Part shown: positions 26,846-36,636 of the stretch, piece after piece
How positions within the stretch are numbered: the first letter of the stretch is position 1
Layout: each line of letters starts with the position of its first letter
Assembly (NCBI GenBank): GCA_026004795.1
Contig: BPJV01000010.1
Coordinates: 147,884-211,883, forward strand
Length of the DNA: 64,000 bases
Origin: Pirellulaceae bacterium
Lineage (GTDB): Bacteria; Planctomycetota; Planctomycetia; Pirellulales; Pirellulaceae
Direction: 5' to 3'
Made by a program: the position numbers and the translations under genes
Notes under the pieces: generated by a model
The model's input: the letters and a program-made list of their open reading frames with translations, nothing else
What the model was told of the DNA's origin: nothing
Database searches by the model: none

Positions 26846-28431
26846 TTAGCACCGTGGTGATTGCTTGCTACTTGACATTGTTGCTGGCTCTTGGGCTTTC
26901 CTCCAATCGCTTGTTTTCCGGTAGCGGTAAGGATTATCAGTTAGCCACGCACTCCATCGGACCGTTCATGCTGCTGATGTCTCTGTTCGGGACGACCATG
27001 ACGGCCTTTGCGCTGATAGGTTCAACGGGAGAAGCTTGGCAGAATGGCATCGGCGTTTATGGCAAGATGGCTTCTTCCAGTGGGATCATCCACTCCCTGT
27101 GCTTCTTCTTGCTCGGCGTGCGGCTATGGCGCTTCGGCAAGGAGTACGGCTATGCTACTCAGATTGAGTTCTTTCAGGACCGACTGGCCAGTCCTCGGAT
27201 TGGCTTGCTGCTATTCCCCATCCTCGTGTCGATGGTGATCGTCTACATTCTTGCCGGAGTCCTGGGGGCAGGCACCGTGGTCAACGTGTTCACCAGCGGC
27301 GCTTTCCCCAATCTCTTTCCGGGGAATCCAGCATCACCACCGTCGGTTGGCGCCGTTCCGACATGGTTGGGATCGGGCATCATTTGTGTGGTCGTGCTGT
27401 TGTATGTGTTTTTCGGTGGCATGCGCGGAACAGCTTGGGCGAACACGTTTCAAACGCTCGTGTTCATGGTGTTGGGAGTCGTCACCTTCCTGGTGATCGC
27501 CAGCAACTTGGGCGACGGCGGAATCTGGGAAAACATGCGGCAAGCCTCGGAGATGGTGGGCGAACGATGGAAGACCCGCACGGGTACCTCCAAAACGGTC
27601 TTTTTGACCTACATGTTTATTCCCCTATCGGTCGGCATGTTTCCGCACCTGTTCCAACATTGGCTAACGGCGCGCAGTGCCGAGGCGTTCAAGTTGCCTG
27701 TGGTGGCCCATCCGATCTTTATCATGCTCGTCTGGGTTCCGTGCATCATGTTAGGGATCTGGGCGACGACGGAGATGGCGCACGCCGCCGTTCCGCCGCT
27801 GGGGCGACTCGATCCAGAGGTTCCCGACTCGGCCAATAAAGTGCTGCCCATGCTCGTCAAAGGCCTTTCCTCGCCGATTCTCGGTGGTTTTTTGGCTGCC
27901 GGCGTGTTGGCCGCCATCATGAGTTCGCTCGATAGCCAATTCTTGTGCTTGGGAACGATGTTTACCAACAACATCGTCAAGGAGTACTTTGCCCAAGGCA
28001 CGATGAGCGATAAGCAGACGGTCTTTTGGACGCGGACGTTTATCGTCCTCGTGGTGTTAATTACCTACTTGTTCAGTTTGCTCGAACCGCGCGGGGTGTT
28101 CGGTTTGGGGGTGTGGTGTTTTAGCGGTTTCTCCAGTCTATTTCCGTTGGTATTCGCTGCCTTGTATTGGCCCCGTTTGACGCGCGCCGGTGCCTACGCC
28201 AGCATCATCGCGGCAGCCGGCACCTGGTTGTGGCTCTTCCTGAGCGCCTGGAAAACCGGCAAGCCGTTGGCGGACTACCTTCTGGAGGTCAAAGTAGGTG
28301 GCACGGTGTACGATTTTATGCCGGTGACGCTGATGATCCTGGTGTCGGCGACAGTCTTGGTCGTCGTCTCCTTGCTCACCAAACCCCTCCCTGAAGAAAC
28401 CGTTCGCAAATTCTTTCCTAAGCGAGCGTGA
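26842..28431 (+). CDS. Sodium:solute symporter (SSF family)
   Basis: A 529-residue transporter with about 13 membrane helices. The SSF features are visible: LLMSLFGTTMTAFALIGSTGEAW in the first core helix, a conserved GGMRGTAWANTFQTLVFM segment, and GGFLAAGVLAAIMSSLDSQFLCLGT, which carries the usual sodium-site serines. It should import an organic solute with sodium; the substrate cannot be read from sequence. It is sandwiched between DUF3311 and a sigma-54 activator with overlapping start and stop codons on both sides, so transporter and regulator form one operon and the regulator may sense the imported compound. Confidence 0.9.
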   Translation: MISTVVIACYLTLLLALGLSSNRLFSGSGKDYQLATHSIGPFMLLMSLFGTTMTAFALIGSTGEAWQNGIGVYGKMASSSGIIHSLCFFLLGVRLWRFGKEYGYATQIEFFQDRLASPRIGLLLFPILVSMVIVYILAGVLGAGTVVNVFTSGAFPNLFPGNPASPPSVGAVPTWLGSGIICVVVLLYVFFGGMRGTAWANTFQTLVFMVLGVVTFLVIASNLGDGGIWENMRQASEMVGERWKTRTGTSKTVFLTYMFIPLSVGMFPHLFQHWLTARSAEAFKLPVVAHPIFIMLVWVPCIMLGIWATTEMAHAAVPPLGRLDPEVPDSANKVLPMLVKGLSSPILGGFLAAGVLAAIMSSLDSQFLCLGTMFTNNIVKEYFAQGTMSDKQTVFWTRTFIVLVVLITYLFSLLEPRGVFGLGVWCFSGFSSLFPLVFAALYWPRLTRAGAYASIIAAAGTWLWLFLSAWKTGKPLADYLLEVKVGGTVYDFMPVTLMILVSATVLVVVSLLTKPLPEETVRKFFPKRA

Positions 28432-30350
28432 GGCTTGTGTGCAGCATGCCTGCCTTCGAGTTGCTCTCCGTGTTCAACGACCTGTTGGGGTGCTTGCTCG
28501 AAGCCGCAACGTGGGAAGATTTTCGTCAGCGCCTCCTGACAATCGTCGCACGACTGTTTCCGGCAAGCAGCCGGTTGGCCTGGGTGCACCAAATCGATGG
28601 TCACTGGACCATTCGCGGTCCTCAGGGACTGCTTGAGCGTGTCCCCTCGGGGCTGATCGCCACCGCAGCGGATCGTCTGGAGCCTGTAGAGCAAGACGGT
28701 ACGCTGGCGATTCCTATTGAAGTGCCTGAAAGTGGGGTAGAACTACTGCTCATTTCCCCGGCCGATGGTACAGCGCGAGAAATCGGCGTTGCCCTCCTTC
28801 CCGCCCTTCGCTTGCTGTGGGAGCTGTTCAAGAGACGTTGCGAAAGCGAACAGCGGGCCGGTGAGCTGGAGACGCTGGTGGATTTGGCGGCGAAGTGGCA
28901 AGTCTCACGTGATCCGAAGCAACTGTTGCATGACATAGCCTCGGCTGCCGCCAAGGCATTGCACGGCGATCGGGCATCGATTTTTCTCTGGGACAAGAGG
29001 CAACGCGAGTTGGTGGGCTATCCTGCCCTGGGCGTCGAGGGAGAATCCTTGCGTATTCGCGATGATCAGGGAATCGCCGGCAGCGTGCTGCGAACTGGAA
29101 CATCGTACCGCTGGCACGCTGCAGAGGACCCGGCATTGATCAACGCAGAGGTGGGACAACGACTCGGTTATGTCACCCGCAGCCTGATTGCCGTTCCCCT
29201 CCGCGACCGGCGTGGCAAAATCATCGGCGTGTTTGAGGTGTTGAATCATCGCAGTGGGCGGTTCTCCGTCACCGACGAAAGGTTTTTGACCGAACTGGCC
29301 CGTCATGCCGCGGCGGCGGTGGAGAACATTCGGGATATCGCCGAGTTGACCGCGGCGCGGGAGCATTTGTTGCAATCGGTGGCACATTCGGTACGGCTGA
29401 TCGGTCACTGTGCGCCAATCGAGGCATTACGGCAGTCTATCGATCGCATCGCTCCCACCGAATTGGCGGTGTTGATCCTGGGAGAGAATGGGACAGGGAA
29501 AGAGGTCGTCGCCAGGAGTATTCATTTGTTGAGCGACCGGCGTGATCGTCCATTCGTCGCCGTCAACTGTGCAGCGATCCCCGAAACACTGTTGGAAAGC
29601 GAATTGTTCGGGCATGAAAAGGGAGCGTTCACCGATGCAAGTACCCAACATCCTGGGAAGTTTGAAATCGCTAGCGGCGGCACGTTGTTGCTTGACGAGA
29701 TTGGCGAGATGAGCCTCAGTGGGCAGGCGAAGCTTCTTCGTGTCCTGGAGGAGAAGACGTTGGTGCGGGTCGGCGGCACCCGGCCAATTCGCGTCGACGT
29801 GCGCATCGTAGCAGCTACCAACCAGGACTTGGTGCAATTGGTGCGGCAGCGGAAGTTCCGCCAAGACCTCTACTTTCGCCTCACCGTCGTTACGCTGAAC
29901 GTCCCTGCGCTGCGGGAGCGAGGGGAGGACGTGATCGTGCTTGCCGAGTATTTCTTGGAACAATTCGCCCACCAGATTGGCCGGCGTCCGCCACGACTGA
30001 GCGAATCAGCCAAGGCGCGATTGCGTAACCATCGGTGGCCCGGCAACGTCCGAGAGCTGCGCAATATGATGGAACGGGTAAGCTACCTGTCCCGCAGTGA
30101 TACTATCGATGCTGCGGACTTAGAATTCGTGCTCTCCCCCACCGACGTTTCTTCCGAAAGCTTGTTGACCGACGACCTGACGCTGACGGAGGCCACGATG
30201 GAGTTTCAGAGGCAGTTTATCCGCCGACACATCGAATCGGCTGGCGGTAACCTGGCGCGGGCAGCACAAGCAATGGGAATGCATCGATCCAATCTGTACC
30301 GCAAGATGAACCAGTTGGGAATGAAGCCGCAGGAGGAACTCGGAGAGTAA
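28428..30350 (+). CDS. Sigma-54-dependent transcriptional activator with GAF domain
   Basis: A 640-residue enhancer-binding protein. Residues about 1-130 are an unassigned sensor region, about 148-300 a GAF domain, about 320-555 the AAA+ domain and about 595-635 a Fis-type HTH (RAAQAMGMHRSNLYRKMNQLGM). Walker A is GENGTGKE and Walker B LLLDEIGE. The sigma-54-contacting loop reads GAFTDA instead of the usual GAFTGA. The GTG start at 28428 overlaps the symporter stop; an ATG at 28446 is an alternative. Being co-translated with the transporter, it probably controls uptake or use of the solute, but a sigma-54 target promoter was not identified. Confidence 0.88.
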   Translation: MRLVCSMPAFELLSVFNDLLGCLLEAATWEDFRQRLLTIVARLFPASSRLAWVHQIDGHWTIRGPQGLLERVPSGLIATAADRLEPVEQDGTLAIPIEVPESGVELLLISPADGTAREIGVALLPALRLLWELFKRRCESEQRAGELETLVDLAAKWQVSRDPKQLLHDIASAAAKALHGDRASIFLWDKRQRELVGYPALGVEGESLRIRDDQGIAGSVLRTGTSYRWHAAEDPALINAEVGQRLGYVTRSLIAVPLRDRRGKIIGVFEVLNHRSGRFSVTDERFLTELARHAAAAVENIRDIAELTAAREHLLQSVAHSVRLIGHCAPIEALRQSIDRIAPTELAVLILGENGTGKEVVARSIHLLSDRRDRPFVAVNCAAIPETLLESELFGHEKGAFTDASTQHPGKFEIASGGTLLLDEIGEMSLSGQAKLLRVLEEKTLVRVGGTRPIRVDVRIVAATNQDLVQLVRQRKFRQDLYFRLTVVTLNVPALRERGEDVIVLAEYFLEQFAHQIGRRPPRLSESAKARLRNHRWPGNVRELRNMMERVSYLSRSDTIDAADLEFVLSPTDVSSESLLTDDLTLTEATMEFQRQFIRRHIESAGGNLARAAQAMGMHRSNLYRKMNQLGMKPQEELGE

Positions 30351-30494
30351 CATTCTTTTCGTTGGTGGGTTAGATACCTCAGGACGCCAAATTGCAGGCT
30401 TCCGCTAAAGATTCGGTGGTTCTGCTAACCGCCGAGTAGAATGGAATGCATGCTGAAAACGTAGTGCATGGGGTGCGTTAATCGCTACGGTCTG

Positions 30495-31880
30495 ATGGCA
30501 ATGAAGAGAACAAGCACGATGAGAAAAGCTTTATTGGGGTGTGTCCTCAACCTCCTGTGGCTCAGTGCTCTGACGGTCGCCCAACCTCCAGATCGCGGGG
30601 GATTTGGTGGGCGTGGTGGCCCCCCAGGTGGTTTCGGGGGGCCTCCGGGAGGGTTTCGCGGACCACCGGGAGGGGGTGGCTGGCGCGGAGGTGACGATCG
30701 AGGGGGACGCGGAGGTTTCGATCCCGCAGCGATCCTCGCTCGTTTCGATCGCAATGGCAATGGCATGATTGAGCCGGATGAAGCCCAGGGGCCGGCGCAA
30801 TTCTTTTTGCGGAGGATGGCCGAAAACAATCCTCGCATCGATCTCAACCGCCCCATCCCTATCGATTTACTACGGGAGGAGATCGATCGTGCTCGGGGAG
30901 ACCGTGATTCGCAGCGCGGTGGGGCGTCGTCAGCGGCCGAATCCAACGAACCGAAGCTGCTGGTTCCCGACTTTAGTCTCGCGGAAGAGCCAATTCCTCC
31001 CAGCGGATTTTCGGCGGTCGACGCGGGAAACCTGTTCAACGTCCAGGTCGAGGAGCGAGACATGCGAGAGGCCGAGGAGCGTATGCGTCGTTACGACCGA
31101 AACCGCGACGGTAAACTATCCAAGGAAGAGCTTTCCCAGGGGCGGTGGTCCGATGACCCGATGCAGTTTGACCGCAATCGTGATGGCAGTTTGACGGTCA
31201 GTGAGCTGGCCGTGCGTTACGCCAATCGCCGCATTGCCGAAGAACAACGGCGGGGAAACGATGATCGCGACCGGCGAAGCGGTGGCTGGGATCGTGGTCG
31301 CGGTGACTGGGGTGGTCGAGAGGACGACGGCTGGCGGCGGAGGGATGAGGCCCAAGTGACCCCTCGCCAAGAGCGGTTCGGGGACGCCAAGAGCTATCGT
31401 CTTACGACGACGGTGGAGCTGCCATCGGGGTTACCCAATTTCTTTGCCGCCAAAGACGCCGACGGTGACGGGCAGATCATGATGAACGAATTCAGCAGTT
31501 CATGGGATGCTTCCGTCTTGGCCGATTTCCTGAAATGGGACCTCAACCATGATGGTGTGATCACGGCACAAGAGTGTTTGCTCGTTTCCAGATCCGGAGA
31601 AGGGGCAGCCGGCACCGGCAGCGAGGAGACCTCTCGGCGGGAGGCAGGGGCGACGATGAGCAGTTCGTCCGCAGCCGCCGGGGCCAGTGGGGACATCAGT
31701 GCCGTTCACCTCGATTGGGCGCAACGCCAAATCGAAAAGTACGACAGCGACGGAGATAAGGTGCTCACCGCGGAAGAGTGGAGCAAAATGCTCATCAAGC
31801 CGGAGGGTGCCGATGCGGATGGCGATGGAAAGCTGACCGTCGAGGAGTACGCTCGCTTCCGCCAGGGGCAGCGTCGTTAG
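30495..31880 (+). CDS. Secreted EF-hand protein with Gly/Pro-rich N-terminus
   Basis: About 461 residues: a signal peptide (ending LTVAQ), a low-complexity Gly/Pro/Phe/Arg-rich segment of about 40 residues (GGFGG, PPGGF repeats), and seven EF-hand type loops: DRNGNGMIEPDE, DRNRDGKLSKEE, DRNRDGSLTVSE, DADGDGQIMMNE, DLNHDGVITAQE, DSDGDKVLTAEE and DADGDGKLTVEE. The sixth has Lys in place of the conserved Gly at loop position 6. Calcium binding outside the cytoplasm is likely; the function is unknown. The start is uncertain among 30468, 30495, 30501 and 30513; the last has the best AAGAGAA site. Confidence 0.8.
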   Translation: MAMKRTSTMRKALLGCVLNLLWLSALTVAQPPDRGGFGGRGGPPGGFGGPPGGFRGPPGGGGWRGGDDRGGRGGFDPAAILARFDRNGNGMIEPDEAQGPAQFFLRRMAENNPRIDLNRPIPIDLLREEIDRARGDRDSQRGGASSAAESNEPKLLVPDFSLAEEPIPPSGFSAVDAGNLFNVQVEERDMREAEERMRRYDRNRDGKLSKEELSQGRWSDDPMQFDRNRDGSLTVSELAVRYANRRIAEEQRRGNDDRDRRSGGWDRGRGDWGGREDDGWRRRDEAQVTPRQERFGDAKSYRLTTTVELPSGLPNFFAAKDADGDGQIMMNEFSSSWDASVLADFLKWDLNHDGVITAQECLLVSRSGEGAAGTGSEETSRREAGATMSSSSAAAGASGDISAVHLDWAQRQIEKYDSDGDKVLTAEEWSKMLIKPEGADADGDGKLTVEEYARFRQGQRR

Positions 31881-31937
31881 TTCCTGTTTTGGGAAGCAAG
31901 CGCCGGCGCGATTAACCAATCGCGCTGACGGTCGGGG

Positions 31938-32525
31938 TTAGGGCTCCACTTTGCTGCCCAGTAACTGCAAGAACTGCCGCATCCAGGCGGGATGTGCAGG
32001 CCAAGCAGGCGCGGTGACCAGGTTGCCGTCGGTATGGGCGTTGTCGAAATTGGGTGCCGCGTCGACGTACGTTCCCCCCGCCTGAACAACCTCAGGTCCC
32101 ACTGCCGGATAGCAACTGCACGACATGCCCGACAGGATGCCAGCCGCCACCAGAATTTGTGGGCCATGGCAAATCGCTGCCAGCGGCTTACCAGCCTCGT
32201 GGAATTCCTGAACCAGCGCGATGACCTGCTCATTCAACCGCAGGTATTCCGGTGCCCTTCCGCCAGGAATCACCAGTGCATCGAAGTCAGTGCTCTTGAT
32301 CTCGTCAAAGGTTCCATTCAACGCGAATCGGTGGCCCGGCTTCTCCGAATAGGTCTGGTGCCCTTCGAAGTCATGCACCGCCGTGACGACGTAATCCCCT
32401 GCTTTTTTGCCCGGGCACACCGCCACGCATTGGTGGCCGACCATGGTCAACATTTGAAATGGAACCATCACCTCGTAATCTTCGACGAAATCGCCGACCA
32501 GGAACAAAATGCGCTTCGTTGCCAT
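31938..32525 (-). CDS. DJ-1/PfpI family protein
   Basis: A 195-residue class I glutamine-amidotransferase-like protein. [22 protein letters not shown] carries the conserved Glu, and the nucleophile elbow [10 protein letters not shown] carries the reactive Cys followed by His. [13 protein letters not shown] is the usual loop. Members act as proteases, glyoxalases/deglycases or chaperones; which one applies is not evident. It lies only 15 bases after the stop of the Der GTPase gene on the same strand and is probably co-transcribed with it. Confidence 0.88.
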   Translation of the reverse strand: MATKRILFLVGDFVEDYEVMVPFQMLTMVGHQCVAVCPGKKAGDYVVTAVHDFEGHQTYSEKPGHRFALNGTFDEIKSTDFDALVIPGGRAPEYLRLNEQVIALVQEFHEAGKPLAAICHGPQILVAAGILSGMSCSCYPAVGPEVVQAGGTYVDAAPNFDNAHTDGNLVTAPAWPAHPAWMRQFLQLLGSKVEP

Positions 32526-32540
32526 AATCTCGTTCGCATC

Positions 32541-33908
32541 CTAATTGTCGAGAATAGTAGGTTGGTCCGCCGTGGACCGGTCCGTTTTACTGTCACTTTC
32601 GCGTTTTTCGAAATACAACCGTATCGGCACTTCGCCGAAGGGGAGATGATCTCGTAGCACACTAGTCATGTAGCGCCGGTAACTTGGCGGAAATCCTTGC
32701 GGTATGTTGCAGCGAAGGATGATCGTCGGGGGAGCGGTATCGATTTGAGAAGCGAAGTAGATTTTCGGTCGGCGGTTCAGGTACAGCGGTGGCTGTTGTT
32801 TCTGCAGCGCCAGCTGTACCAGCTTATTGATCAACGGAGTGGGGACGCGCGACTGTGCCTGCTTGAAGAGCATTTGCGCATGGTTCAGTAGCGCTTTGAC
32901 GTTCTTGCCGGTTTGTCCAGTAACGAAGGCGATCGGACAATAGCTCATCGTGGGGAACGTCTCCCGCAGGTAACGCACCCACCGCTCGGTCGGCATTTGC
33001 CCGGCTAGCTGGTCCCATTTGTTGACGACAAAAATGCACGGTTTGAACTGCTGCTCGATGTAATGGGCCAACTGCTTGTCGACCTTGCTGATCCGTTGGC
33101 TGCAATCGAAGAACAATAGCGACACGTCAGCACGTCGGATACTACGTTGAGCGCGGTGCAATCCGTAAAAATCGATATCCGTGCGAATGCTCCGATGACG
33201 GCGTAGTCCCGGCGTGTCGATGGCGACAAACCTGTGGCCATCCAATTCGAAATGCACATCGATGCTGTCACGCGTCGTTCCCGGAACCTCACTGACGATG
33301 ACGCGCTTCGCCTTGGCCAAGGTATTGACAAAGGTACTCTTGCCCACGTTGCGGCGGCCCACGATGGCCAACTTCATCCTCGGCTCACCGTCAGGCTGTT
33401 CGGTCGTCGCCTCGGGCAGTCTGGCCGTGATCTCAGCGAGCAAATCACTGCGGTTGCGATTCTGCTCCGCACTGACCGGAATCAACCAGCCGCGTCCCAA
33501 TCGGTGAAACTCCAGCGCAGCGGCATCCAACGAAGGGTGGTCGGCCTTGTTGGCCAACAACAAGACGGGCTTTTCAATCTTACGTAGTTTTTCCGCAACC
33601 ATTTCGTCGAGCGGTACCAGCCCTGAACGCGTGTCGACCACGAACAGCAGCACGTCGGCCTCGTCGATTCCCGCCGCGATCTGCTCTTCGACCTCCTGGG
33701 TCAAGCGATCCGCGTCCTCGATTCCCATCCCGCCGGTATCGACCAGCTCGAAGTAACGTCCGTCGTGCTCAATGAGCGTCGTTAACCGATCGCGGGTAAC
33801 CCCCGCCATATCGTCTACGATGGCCAACCGCCGACCGGCCAACCAGTTGAAAATACTGCTCTTTCCGACATTTGGTCGCCCGACGATTACGACCTTAGGG
33901 ATTGCCAT
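32541..33908 (-). CDS. der: Ribosome biogenesis GTPase Der (EngA)
   Basis: A 455-residue protein with two tandem GTPase domains and a C-terminal KH-like domain, the unique Der architecture. The first G1 motif is GRPNVGKSS with switch motif DTGGMG; the second is GRRNVGKST with DTPGLRRH. NKAD and NKWD are the two G4 motifs. Der acts in assembly of the 50S ribosomal subunit. The ATG at 33908 (MAIPKVVIVG) is the conserved start; a longer frame upstream adds 26 unrelated residues. It is followed closely by the DJ-1 gene. Confidence 0.95.
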   Translation of the reverse strand: MAIPKVVIVGRPNVGKSSIFNWLAGRRLAIVDDMAGVTRDRLTTLIEHDGRYFELVDTGGMGIEDADRLTQEVEEQIAAGIDEADVLLFVVDTRSGLVPLDEMVAEKLRKIEKPVLLLANKADHPSLDAAALEFHRLGRGWLIPVSAEQNRNRSDLLAEITARLPEATTEQPDGEPRMKLAIVGRRNVGKSTFVNTLAKAKRVIVSEVPGTTRDSIDVHFELDGHRFVAIDTPGLRRHRSIRTDIDFYGLHRAQRSIRRADVSLLFFDCSQRISKVDKQLAHYIEQQFKPCIFVVNKWDQLAGQMPTERWVRYLRETFPTMSYCPIAFVTGQTGKNVKALLNHAQMLFKQAQSRVPTPLINKLVQLALQKQQPPLYLNRRPKIYFASQIDTAPPTIILRCNIPQGFPPSYRRYMTSVLRDHLPFGEVPIRLYFEKRESDSKTDRSTADQPTILDN

Positions 33909-34225
33909 ATCGCTGCAGATCACTTCGTGAACAATGCCGTCCGCTTTTTTCTCACCCCGCTCACTCCGGCGGTGCGGGAGTTGCACGCCTGATTAGTCTA
34001 CTCTGCCGCTCACAATTCAGCGACCCTTGTTCTTGCTTGGTTAAGTGGCGATGCACGTGCCGCCTCAGACGCTTTGTCCTACTGGTCCTCGTGCCGGGCG
34101 AGGCCTAGCCAAGAGTCGCTTCGCGTTCCCACCACGCCACCGCAGGCGATCAAGGATGGCGAATGATTCAGGTACCCACCCCGGACCAACGATAAAATCA
34201 GGAACATCGGCATCGGCAGGGGGAA
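33909..34225. other. Intergenic region upstream of der
   Basis: About 317 bases between two minus-strand genes; it should contain the der promoter. No gene, hairpin with T-run or repeat was found. Confidence 0.45.
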
Positions 34226-35176
34226 CTAGAATTCGTCGTCATCGTCGTCGTGATCGGGGTGCAAGGGATCACCGGCATTGAAAAAGAAGTCCCCCAGGGT
34301 AAACGCTCCGCCACCTCCACCTTGTCGTTGACGACGTTTGGCGGCGGCATCGAGGTCGAGCGCGTCGTCGCCCAGACAAAACTCCAGGGCTTCGCGCCAA
34401 GCTTGATCCTTGCTGATCGGATGTTCGGGATCCTGCGCCAACCGCTTCAACGCGTAGCGGAGGAGATTCAGGCCGTCGCGGGCAGAGAAATCGAGCTTTA
34501 GTTCATGACTGCGCTGGAGAAAATCGACCGTCATGGCCAGCATCTCCGGCTCCGCAAACGGCAGGTGGTACTGCAAGATGGCCATTTCGTCTTGCCGGCT
34601 GGGAAAGCCCAACTGCAAACTCGGTTGAAGACGACTGAGAATGTAATCAGGGATTTCATAGGTCGAATCGTCTTGGTTCATCGTCACTGCACACCGAAAA
34701 TTGGGGTGCGCTGGAATGACGATGCCCGCCACGATCGATTCGACATAACGCCGTTGGTCGAAAAGCGGGGCGAGACTGGCCCAAGACTTCTCGTTCATGC
34801 GATTGCCTTCATCCAACACACATACGCCGCCGCGAATCATGGCGGTCACCAACGGCGAGGCATGGTAGGCGATTTTCCCCTCGCTGCTGAGAACGGGAGT
34901 GACCAACAAATCTTCCGGTCGGGTATCCGCGGTACATTGGAAGACATACAGTTCCTGACCTCGATGTCGCGCAGCGGCCATGGCTAAAGCCGTCTTGCCT
35001 ATCCCCGGCACTCCCACCAGACGAGGAGTTAGCGGCAGGTCTTGGTCATCGACCGTCAGCCAACAAGCTAGTAGCTGTTTTAGCACCTCGTGCTGACCAA
35101 TCCATTCGGCGTCGTTTTCCATCGCCGCGGAAAGATGCAATCGCACTCCGTCAATCTCAACAGCCCTGCCGCTCAT
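34226..35176 (-). CDS. MoxR-type AAA+ ATPase
   Basis: A 316-residue AAA+ protein with Walker [10 protein letters not shown], Walker [10 protein letters not shown], a sensor-1-like [19 protein letters not shown] segment in the MoxR style and a C-terminal helical lid. The end is odd: a Gly run (QGGGGGAF) followed by an acidic tail ending in five Asp, Glu and Phe. MoxR proteins usually act as chaperones with a von Willebrand A-domain partner, but none is encoded nearby. The start at 35176 follows a GGGAGAA site; the frame is open further upstream without support. Confidence 0.85.
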   Translation of the reverse strand: MSGRAVEIDGVRLHLSAAMENDAEWIGQHEVLKQLLACWLTVDDQDLPLTPRLVGVPGIGKTALAMAAARHRGQELYVFQCTADTRPEDLLVTPVLSSEGKIAYHASPLVTAMIRGGVCVLDEGNRMNEKSWASLAPLFDQRRYVESIVAGIVIPAHPNFRCAVTMNQDDSTYEIPDYILSRLQPSLQLGFPSRQDEMAILQYHLPFAEPEMLAMTVDFLQRSHELKLDFSARDGLNLLRYALKRLAQDPEHPISKDQAWREALEFCLGDDALDLDAAAKRRQRQGGGGGAFTLGDFFFNAGDPLHPDHDDDDDEF

Positions 35177-35632
35177 GGATTCTCCCAACTGATCTTTGCT
35201 GCTGCGGCGGCAGAGGCATCTCCACGCCACTGCACCGCGACACCTTCGTCATGATTGTCCAACGATCTCTCACGCAGTCATGTCAATCTAGCCAGTCCAG
35301 CCACCGGTAACAACCAGTCTGGGGCAGTGTGGTGTTTCTCGTATGACTCCGCGGGAGACGGGCCAGTACGAAGCGCGAGGACGATTGAAGAAGACAAGCT
35401 GGCCGGGCCACGCCAGCCGCAAGGCAGCCTGCGGCGATTTTGGTCGCTGGTGCCCATTGCTTCGACGGTGCGCGCGGCAATAGACGAGGCCAGCGCGTGT
35501 CGCACGTCAAGGTTCCACCGTAGCTGGCACACCGGGAGCCTTTTTCAGGAAAATGAAAAGGGCGCAGGCAGAAGCGACGATCGGGCGTCCCAGACGTCGC
35601 TTCTCCCGCGGCAGAAGATCACTCAGCACGCA
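35177..35632. other. Gene-free intergenic region
   Basis: About 455 bases between the MoxR-type gene and the end of the DUF4198 gene, both on the minus strand. A plus-strand frame (35255-35884) runs antisense into DUF4198 and has no family features. Nothing was recognised. Confidence 0.45.
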
Positions 35633-36430
35633 TTACCTGTGCCGTCGATCCGCCACCGATCGATTGGGAACCGGCAGGACGATGACTGCCGAATAATGCG
35701 TTCGGTCATATCCGTCTCCCTTCTCCTCTTCGACTGGAAAATGGGCTACGATCAGAAGCATGTTCCCCTCCTGGGGAACGAACTGGACCGTCCCATCGGC
35801 ATCCGTTACCCGCTGATAGTCAGGATCAAACTCTGGATCCAGAGTCACGCCTCGAGGTACAAAACTTACTGTTACACCGGATAGCGGTTTGCCGTAACGC
35901 GTCAGTTGGCATCGGATCGGCTCTCCGGCCTCGATCGTTGACGGCGGAGTTTTCAAGACCAACTCAAGGCCGAATCCATGGCATTTGTCTTCCCCCGCCA
36001 GCTTTCCTGGCTGTTCACTTGATTGCGTTGCCCAAACGAACGTCTTCGCCGATTTTATCGCTCGCGTTGTGCGATGACGCGTGTCGAGGGTGTGAATGAA
36101 GTGATGCAGTCCGGGTTTGTCAAAAACATACTTTGCTGTCCAAAACCCTTCCTGTTCACCGTATCCCATATCGATGAGGGACGGTTTGAGATCGGCCGAC
36201 TCTCCGGATGGATCGATCACTGAAAGGGTACAAGGGGCCACGGTAATCTTGCTCGCCAATTTGAAGTCGCGGTGATCGTTGCCATGATTGACCAGCATCA
36301 AACTCACATAGGTATACTCGCCAACCGGAACGGTAAAACTGCCCACTTCCAGCCATGTATCGTGGGCTCGCGCGTAGATTGCGCTGCCAACGACGATCAA
36401 GGCAACGGTCAACGCTCTTGTTCTAAACAT
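35633..36430 (-). CDS. DUF4198 secreted protein (NikM/metal-uptake related)
   Basis: A 265-residue protein with a signal peptide (about 1-22) ending just before His23, giving a mature N-terminus HDTWLEVGSF, the mark of the DUF4198 family, where an N-terminal His-containing motif is thought to take part in metal binding. The body has two beta-sandwich parts, including FGLELVLKTPPSTIEAGEPI and PLSGVTVSFVP. Relatives are associated with nickel or cobalt uptake. Here no transporter follows; the genes upstream are a small frame, a DUF1559 gene and a Cys-rich gene, so a metal role is suggested by family and company only. Confidence 0.82.
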   Translation of the reverse strand: MFRTRALTVALIVVGSAIYARAHDTWLEVGSFTVPVGEYTYVSLMLVNHGNDHRDFKLASKITVAPCTLSVIDPSGESADLKPSLIDMGYGEQEGFWTAKYVFDKPGLHHFIHTLDTRHRTTRAIKSAKTFVWATQSSEQPGKLAGEDKCHGFGLELVLKTPPSTIEAGEPIRCQLTRYGKPLSGVTVSFVPRGVTLDPEFDPDYQRVTDADGTVQFVPQEGNMLLIVAHFPVEEEKGDGYDRTHYSAVIVLPVPNRSVADRRHR

Positions 36431-36462
36431 CTTTATTCTCCACCTATCGAGTTGTTCTACGG

Positions 36463-36636
36463 TCAGTTCTTATCGGCCGATTCTCTTAGCCGCTCAATAA
36501 CGACTGCTTCCCGCCGCAAACGGCGTCGCAGATGCATGGCGTCCAGACTCAGCGTCACGCTGCGCCGCATTCGCCTGGCTTGTTTCCCGTCCGCTTGCGC
36601 ATGGGTGCGTAAAGCGACCGGACCATCGCTCACCAT
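36463..36636 (-). CDS. Possible small basic protein between DUF1559 and DUF4198
   Basis: A 57-codon frame starts with an ATG at 36636 that overlaps the stop of the DUF1559 gene and ends at 36463, 33 bases before the DUF4198 start. The product would be strongly basic in the middle ([35 protein letters not shown]) with no membrane segment. The overlap and its exact fit between two same-strand genes favour a real gene; the absence of a clear ribosome binding site and of a recognised family argue for caution. Confidence 0.35.
   Translation of the reverse strand: MVSDGPVALRTHAQADGKQARRMRRSVTLSLDAMHLRRRLRREAVVIERLRESADKN

Noticed and set aside
35255..35884. 209-residue plus-strand frame
   Set aside because: It runs antisense into the DUF4198 gene and consists mostly of unstructured composition.
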